From the NCBI RefSeq assembly GCF_027925525.1, contig NZ_BSDJ01000033.1, positions 1 through 64,000 on the forward strand: a stretch of 64,000 nucleotides of DNA, in the 5' to 3' direction. Of this stretch, positions 60,084-64,000 are shown in pieces (positions within the stretch are counted from its first letter, which is position 1; the number at the start of each line of letters is the position of its first letter). Position numbers and translations under genes: made by a program. Below the pieces are notes generated by a model. It made no database searches, was not told the DNA's origin, and saw only the letters and a list, made by a program, of their open reading frames with translations. The DNA is from Paenibacillus tyrphae. GTDB taxonomy: Bacteria; Bacillota; Bacilli; Paenibacillales; NBRC-103111.

Positions 60084-60529
60084 ACCATTTCCTCGCTCCT
60101 GCATACCCGCTTGGTCAGGATGACCTCCGTGCCGATGCCCGTCTTGACCTCGACATCGTCCATGAGCGCCTGCATCAAATAAATGCCGAGGCCTCCTACA
60201 TGGATGTCGTTCAGCGATTTATCATGCAGCGATCCGGCCCGCCGTGCCTTCTCCGCATAATCGAAGCTTGGTCCCTGGTCCTTGACCACAATGCGGAGCC
60301 CGTCCTCGATTCGCTCGAAGCGGACCTCCATCAGGCCCGGGCTGCCCGGTTCATAAGCATGAACCACCGCATTATTGCACGCTTCGGCGACGGCCACTTT
60401 CATATCTTCGATTTCCTCGTAAGAGAAACCGAGCTTGGAACTGATGCCGTAAAGCGTCAAGCGGACCAAGTCGATAAATTCCGCTTCCGCAGGCACAGTG
60501 AGACTAACAACATGGGATTCGGGTTTCAT
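60080..60529 (-). CDS. rsbW: Anti-sigma factor/serine kinase RsbW
   Basis: The 149-aa protein shows the GHKL kinase fold: EACNNAVVHAYEPGSPGLMEV (N box), RIVVKDQGPSFDY (G1) and GGLGIYLMQALMDDVEV (G2). It binds SigB and phosphorylates RsbV, switching partners under stress. It lies between rsbV and sigB, with its stop overlapping the sigB start. Confidence 0.93.
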   Translation of the reverse strand: MKPESHVVSLTVPAEAEFIDLVRLTLYGISSKLGFSYEEIEDMKVAVAEACNNAVVHAYEPGSPGLMEVRFERIEDGLRIVVKDQGPSFDYAEKARRAGSLHDKSLNDIHVGGLGIYLMQALMDDVEVKTGIGTEVILTKRVCRSEEMV

Positions 60530-60556
60530 ACGGTCTCTTCTTTCCTTTCCTATCCG

Positions 60557-60913
60557 TTAATGGACGCGTGCTTGGGACTTCCCGGCGGCCTCGTTCGGCT
60601 GCAAAAACGGGGTGATGCCCGTCAGATCGAACAGCCGCTTGATTTTCGGCGGAATCTCCTGCACTTCGAACGGCGCTTTCAGTACATCTCGGGCTTTTAA
60701 TACCGATACAATCACACCGATACCGGTGCTGTCAATATATTGCAGGCCGTTCAGGTTCAGCACGAGCTTGCGGTTCGTATCCGCGATGAACGTATCCAGC
60801 GCGCAGCGCAAATCCGCGACTTTGGACAAATCGAGCTCACCGTGCAAATAAACGGTATTGGCGTGTTCGGTTCGTTGCGTGTCGACATGAAATGATTGTT
60901 CTTTATTCATCAT
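60557..60913 (-). CDS. rsbV: Anti-sigma factor antagonist RsbV
   Basis: The 118-aa STAS-domain protein has the phosphorylatable Ser in NGLQYIDSTGIGVIVSVL. Unphosphorylated RsbV binds RsbW and frees SigB. No rsbX or upstream rsbR-S-T-U genes are seen before it. A sigma-B-type promoter lies 75-100 bases upstream. Confidence 0.93.
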   Translation of the reverse strand: MMNKEQSFHVDTQRTEHANTVYLHGELDLSKVADLRCALDTFIADTNRKLVLNLNGLQYIDSTGIGVIVSVLKARDVLKAPFEVQEIPPKIKRLFDLTGITPFLQPNEAAGKSQARVH

Positions 60914-60988
60914 ACCCGCGTAGTTCCTCCCCGTTCGCAGCTTGTCTGCTCCAAGAGCCGTGCTGCATTCTACGAATTTGTATGTTAT

Positions 60989-61014
60989 TTACCCTGGGGC
61001 TGAACGTTTGAAAC
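60989..61014 (-). promoter_or_regulatory. Sigma-B-type promoter of rsbV-rsbW-sigB
   Basis: On the minus strand GTTTCA, 14 bases, GGGTAA. It makes the operon autoregulated, as in Bacillus. Confidence 0.78.
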
Positions 61015-61055
61015 AGGCGGGCGGAATTTCCTGCTTGCTGTTACCCGGCTTCGGT

Positions 61056-61535
61056 TCAGGTCTGCTGCGGATAAGGCCGCTGCCCTGCCTGTGGCTTGCG
61101 GCTGCGGAACGCCTGCCATAGCTCGATCGCCACGGGCACCGCCTGCATGACCGTCGCGACCTTATTCTTGCCGGGCCCGCCTCCGGCTGCCGACCGTTCC
61201 TTCACTGCCTTGGTGCGAATGCTCCCCGCTACCGAAGCCGAGGCTTGCTTGATTGAGGAGGTGATTTCCTGTACCGCATCGCCGATATTTTTGACGGAGT
61301 AGACGACCGAATCGATCGAGTGCAGCTTGTTGCGGACATCGACGGTCACTTCGTTCGTATGCCGCAGCACCTCCGTCGCTTCTTTGCTGATTCCGTTCAC
61401 CTGCTGCTGCAGCTCCCGGATCGTCTCGTTGATCTGCATCAGCACGGTTGACAAGGAACGCAGAGTCATGATCAAAAAGACGACCAACGCCGCGAAGGCC
61501 AACGCAATGACGGCCACACTGATTTCAATAATCAT
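61056..61535 (-). CDS. DUF948 (YtxG-like) membrane protein
   Basis: The 159-aa protein begins with a membrane segment (VAVIALAFAALVVFLIMTL), then long coiled-coil-like helices (LMQINETIRELQQQVNGISKEATEVL), the DUF948 build. In B. subtilis ytxG is sigma-B-controlled with ytxH. GGAGGAG nine bases upstream supports the ATG of MIIEIS. It stands alone here, with its own sigma-B-type promoter. Confidence 0.82.
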   Translation of the reverse strand: MIIEISVAVIALAFAALVVFLIMTLRSLSTVLMQINETIRELQQQVNGISKEATEVLRHTNEVTVDVRNKLHSIDSVVYSVKNIGDAVQEITSSIKQASASVAGSIRTKAVKERSAAGGGPGKNKVATVMQAVPVAIELWQAFRSRKPQAGQRPYPQQT

Positions 61536-61592
61536 ATCGTTCATCTCCTCCACCCTTTCGTGAATGCGGTTCGTGCCCGGCTTGAAATGTTT

Positions 61593-61618
61593 TTACCCGG
61601 CGCGGTCCTGCTTGAAAC
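61593..61618 (-). promoter_or_regulatory. Sigma-B-type promoter of the DUF948 gene
   Basis: On the minus strand GTTTCA, 14 bases, GGGTAA. It is divergent from and adjacent to the dps promoter, so both genes should respond together. Confidence 0.75.
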
Positions 61619-61621
61619 CAT

Positions 61622-61648
61622 GTTTCATCTGCCGCTTCACCGGGGTAA
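61622..61648 (+). promoter_or_regulatory. Sigma-B-type promoter of dps
   Basis: GTTTCA, 15 bases, GGGTAA, 46 bases before the Dps start codon. Only 3 bases separate it from the divergent DUF948 promoter. Confidence 0.72.
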
Positions 61649-61693
61649 GAAGGCACAGGCAGGACAATACATGACGAAGCGGAGGTAACCAAC

Positions 61694-62194
61694 ATGGCTA
61701 ACGTAATGGAGAAGGAAAAGGAAACGAAAACGACCAGGAACGCGAAGGATACGAAAAAAAGCGGATTGCACGCGCTCCTGGGTAGGCAGGTCGCCAACTG
61801 GGCCGTGCTTCATATCAAAATTCACCAGCATCATTGGTATGTGAAAGGCCCGAATTTCTATGCGCTGCATGTGAAGTTCGAAGAGCTGTACGAGGAAGCG
61901 TCCCTGACGATGGACCAGCTTGCGGAGCGGCTGCTGTCGGTCGGAGGTCAGCCGGTATCGACGACGAAGGAGATTGCCGCGGCGGCCACGATCAAGGAGC
62001 ACGAGCCGTTCACCTCGGCAAGCGACATGGTGCAGTGCCTGCGCGACGACTTCTCGATGGTGATCGAAGAAACGGGCGAAGCGATGGAGCTTGCGGAGCA
62101 GGAAGGCGACGAGGGCACCCACGATATGCTGCTGGAGTTGAAGACGCGCCTGGAGAAGCACGTCTGGATGCTGAACGCCTATTTGAACGAATAA
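61694..62194 (+). CDS. dps: Dps-family DNA-binding ferritin-like protein
   Basis: The 166-aa protein has the Dps core: a Lys-rich N-terminal tail for DNA contact, NWAVLHIKIHQHHWYVKGPNFYALHVKFEELYEEASLTMDQLAERL with the ferroxidase His/Asp/Glu residues, and helices EKHVWMLNAYL at the end. It stores iron and protects DNA under oxidative and general stress. The sigma-B-type promoter upstream fits that role. Confidence 0.9.
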   Translation: MANVMEKEKETKTTRNAKDTKKSGLHALLGRQVANWAVLHIKIHQHHWYVKGPNFYALHVKFEELYEEASLTMDQLAERLLSVGGQPVSTTKEIAAAATIKEHEPFTSASDMVQCLRDDFSMVIEETGEAMELAEQEGDEGTHDMLLELKTRLEKHVWMLNAYLNE

Positions 62195-62200
62195 AGACGA

Positions 62201-62231
62201 CAAGGACGGAGGCGCACGACCTCCGTCCTTG
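62201..62231. terminator. Terminator between dps and the methyltransferase
   Basis: CAAGGACGGAGG pairs exactly with CCTCCGTCCTTG. It separates convergent genes and is followed by TTATTTT. Confidence 0.85.
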
Positions 62232-62232
62232 C

Positions 62233-62916
62233 TTATTTTACAAGCCCGGCCAGCAAATGCCCTTGGTAGAGCTGGAGAAATTGGATCGCGAACCCGGTAT
62301 GCAGACTCAGCGCCACCAGTTCGTCAATCGTATAGTATTTGCATTCGGCATCGACAAACGCGCCGCCTTCCTGGTAATAGGGCAAGTCGAACACGTCCGG
62401 CCAGCGATGGTTCGGCGTATAATGTCTCGACCACGGGGTCGAGATCAGCAGCAGGCCTCCGGGAGCCAGACATTGATGGATTTTGTGGAAGACCGGGACC
62501 GGATTGTAATTCATATGCTCCAGCACTTCCGTGAAAATGACGACGTCAAACGAATGCGGCCAAGGCACCGCTTCGGCTTCGATGTTCGTTTTCGACCAAG
62601 AGATCGGATACTCCGCTTCCAGCTCCTTGGACCAATAGGCGTCAGTCATATCGATGCCGAACCCTTCGTTTCCCCACAGGACGCTGTACAGAAGCAGCGT
62701 TCCATAGGCGGTGCCGATGTCCAACACCTTCTTGTTCCCGCTTCTTAATGCCGCATCCATCACGGACAATAACGGATACCAATAACCGGCTTCCGCCTCT
62801 TTGTAGGCTTCCAGATACGGGCTTCTCTCCCGCGCGGCATGGTACCGGGCCAGAATGCTCTGCACATGGCGCAGCCGCTCCTCCTGCGGCATCTCCCGAA
62901 AATCGCTTGTTGGCAT
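62233..62916 (-). CDS. Class I SAM-dependent methyltransferase
   Basis: The 227-aa protein has the SAM motif KVLDIGTAYGTLLLYSVLWG, then the second acidic motif EGFGIDMTDAYW and the motif IV region FDVVIFTEVLEHMNYNPV. The C-terminus has CLAPGGLLLISTPW. It resembles ubiquinone/menaquinone or small-molecule methyltransferases; the substrate is unknown. No promoter clue was found. Confidence 0.82.
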   Translation of the reverse strand: MPTSDFREMPQEERLRHVQSILARYHAARERSPYLEAYKEAEAGYWYPLLSVMDAALRSGNKKVLDIGTAYGTLLLYSVLWGNEGFGIDMTDAYWSKELEAEYPISWSKTNIEAEAVPWPHSFDVVIFTEVLEHMNYNPVPVFHKIHQCLAPGGLLLISTPWSRHYTPNHRWPDVFDLPYYQEGGAFVDAECKYYTIDELVALSLHTGFAIQFLQLYQGHLLAGLVK

Positions 62917-62973
62917 GGAAAACGGCTCCTTTTGAGCTTTTTACCATATATACGTGCAAAGCGATTTTATAGA

Positions 62974-64000
62974 CTATTGCGGTGGAAGCTGAGGGACTTG
63001 GGCTCCCGCCTTCGAGGGCTTCCATAGCTGCTCAAGCAGCGTCACCAGCATCGTTCCGAACAGCAGCGCGTTGCCGAACACGTACGCCAGCATCGGCGGC
63101 AGCCCCTGAAAAGCCTCCGCAGGCAAGAACATCAATCCGACGCTGCATACCAGCGTGATGCCGAAAATTGTCAGCCGACGCAGGTCCAGCGATTCCTTCG
63201 AGATCGACTGCATGGCGATGACGATCATTTGCACGAAGGAAGCAAGCAGCGCGGCGCTCGCTACCGGCCCGGGAAGCATAGCGACGGCCCGCACCGCGGC
63301 GGGGACGAAAGAAATCCCTGCGAACAGCAGCGCCGCGGCAAGAAACGGACGCAGCCGCGTCTGCTCCGTGATGCGGATAAAGCCCGCCGTAACCGGCAGC
63401 GGAACGACGGCAATCGTCGAGAAGAGCGCGGCGATGCCGTGGGACAAGCCTCCTGCGAAGGCGCCGCGGTTCAGCGTCCGCTTCGGGTCCCGGGCGGGCT
63501 CCGGCATCGCATCGCGAACCGCCGTTACGGCGGCGATCGTGTTGGACAGCAGGATAAACGTGAACAGCGCTGCGGTGAGCGCGATCCCCGCGTCCCACTG
63601 CGGCGTTCCCCAAGCGAAGAGCTCCGGCAGTTGAACCGGCGGAGCAGCAGCGACCGGCGATCCGGCGCTAAGGCCGAGCAGGCCGTAACCGGCCCAGCCG
63701 GAGACGATGCCGATCATCACGGCATACTGCTTCACCCAGCCCCGGCCCTTGACGGACAGCAGGACCACTAGGCCGAAGATCGCGATGGACACCAGCGCCG
63801 TTGTCGGGTCCGGGCGGACGACCGCCCCTTGCAGTCCGAGCATACCCTTCACGAAGACGCCGCTAAGCTGCAAAGCCAGAAGGAACAAGAACGTTCCCGT
63901 GACAAGCGGGGTGAACAAAAACAGCAGCTTCTGGACCCAGCCGGTCAAACCCAGAACGACCAGCAGCAGAGCGGCGATGGCAATGCCTCCCTCGAGCAGC
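62974..64000 (-). CDS. NCS2-type uracil/xanthine permease, 5' end outside the window
   Basis: The frame runs from 62974 to the end of the window without a stop, so the start codon is beyond 64000. At least 342 residues with about nine membrane segments are present. They include PPMLAYVFGNALLFGTM and SVAAALLFAGISFVP-like stretches, as in the purine/pyrimidine symporter family (NCS2). Substrate cannot be told from this part alone. Confidence 0.75.
   Translation of the reverse strand, partial: LLEGGIAIAALLLVVLGLTGWVQKLLFLFTPLVTGTFLFLLALQLSGVFVKGMLGLQGAVVRPDPTTALVSIAIFGLVVLLSVKGRGWVKQYAVMIGIVSGWAGYGLLGLSAGSPVAAAPPVQLPELFAWGTPQWDAGIALTAALFTFILLSNTIAAVTAVRDAMPEPARDPKRTLNRGAFAGGLSHGIAALFSTIAVVPLPVTAGFIRITEQTRLRPFLAAALLFAGISFVPAAVRAVAMLPGPVASAALLASFVQMIVIAMQSISKESLDLRRLTIFGITLVCSVGLMFLPAEAFQGLPPMLAYVFGNALLFGTMLVTLLEQLWKPSKAGAQVPQLPPQ

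Noticed and set aside
1-64000. CRISPR arrays, tRNA or rRNA genes
   Set aside because: No regularly spaced identical repeats, no cas genes, and no tRNA- or rRNA-like sequence was noticed on either strand.

Overview
The window looks like chromosome of a Paenibacillus-type Gram-positive soil bacterium. From about 13.4 kb to the right end it is GC-rich, with Bacillota housekeeping genes (rlmD-type methyltransferase, diacylglycerol kinase, yerC, namA, gapB, rsbV-rsbW-sigB), several AraC regulators and carbohydrate-degradation loci, and Paenibacillus-style interspersed repeats. The first 13.2 kb is different: AT-rich, made of small, mostly unrecognised genes, with no housekeeping function.

Region by region. 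(1) 1-13.2 kb: accessory island. A plus-strand run (HNH nuclease, MazG-like pyrophosphohydrolase, XRE regulator, several micro-ORFs) is followed by a minus-strand run of single unrelated genes (GNAT-like, DUF4238, low-molecular-weight phosphatase, YbjN-like and unknowns). An 18-bp palindrome, ATRAAA-N6-TTTYAT, occurs exactly 11 times between about 3.0 and 12.4 kb, always between genes, usually over or after a stop codon and before the next Shine-Dalgarno. This is the most unusual feature: it looks like the junction of single-gene cassettes or the operator of a shared regulator. The island meets the chromosome at the 3' end of the rlmD-type gene, where a 36-bp end segment is duplicated. (2) 13.4-23.4 kb: housekeeping block. 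(3) 23.5-40.1 kb: two polysaccharide-utilisation loci. One has an ABC importer with a broken binding-protein gene, an unknown 875-aa protein, a GH88/105 enzyme and an AraC regulator. The other has GH88, GH2 and an AraC regulator. A ThuA-family gene and another AraC gene lie between them. (4) 40.2-41.2 kb: an Erm-type methyltransferase behind a 13-codon leader peptide ending in MRLR and an attenuator hairpin, so probably macrolide-inducible. (5) 41.4-45.6 kb: DUF2238 protein, AraC, and a divergent PadR/alpha-beta hydrolase pair with palindromic operators and two inverted 265-bp MITE-like elements. (6) 45.6-55.1 kb: secreted GH10 xylanase, then an ECF sigma factor, an anti-sigma-like protein carrying an extracellular solute-binding domain, two solute-binding lipoproteins, a PAP2-type membrane protein and a GH26 enzyme. 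Two divergent promoters with the same GGAAC-N16-CGTC signature tie this region together. (7) 55.1-64 kb: general stress region with the sigB operon and four sigma-B-type promoters (GTTTCA-N14/15-GGGTAA) in front of glsB-ytxH, rsbV, a DUF948 gene and dps, ending in a permease cut by the window edge.

All calls come from reading the sequence. Family names rest on recognised motifs, and no database search was run.
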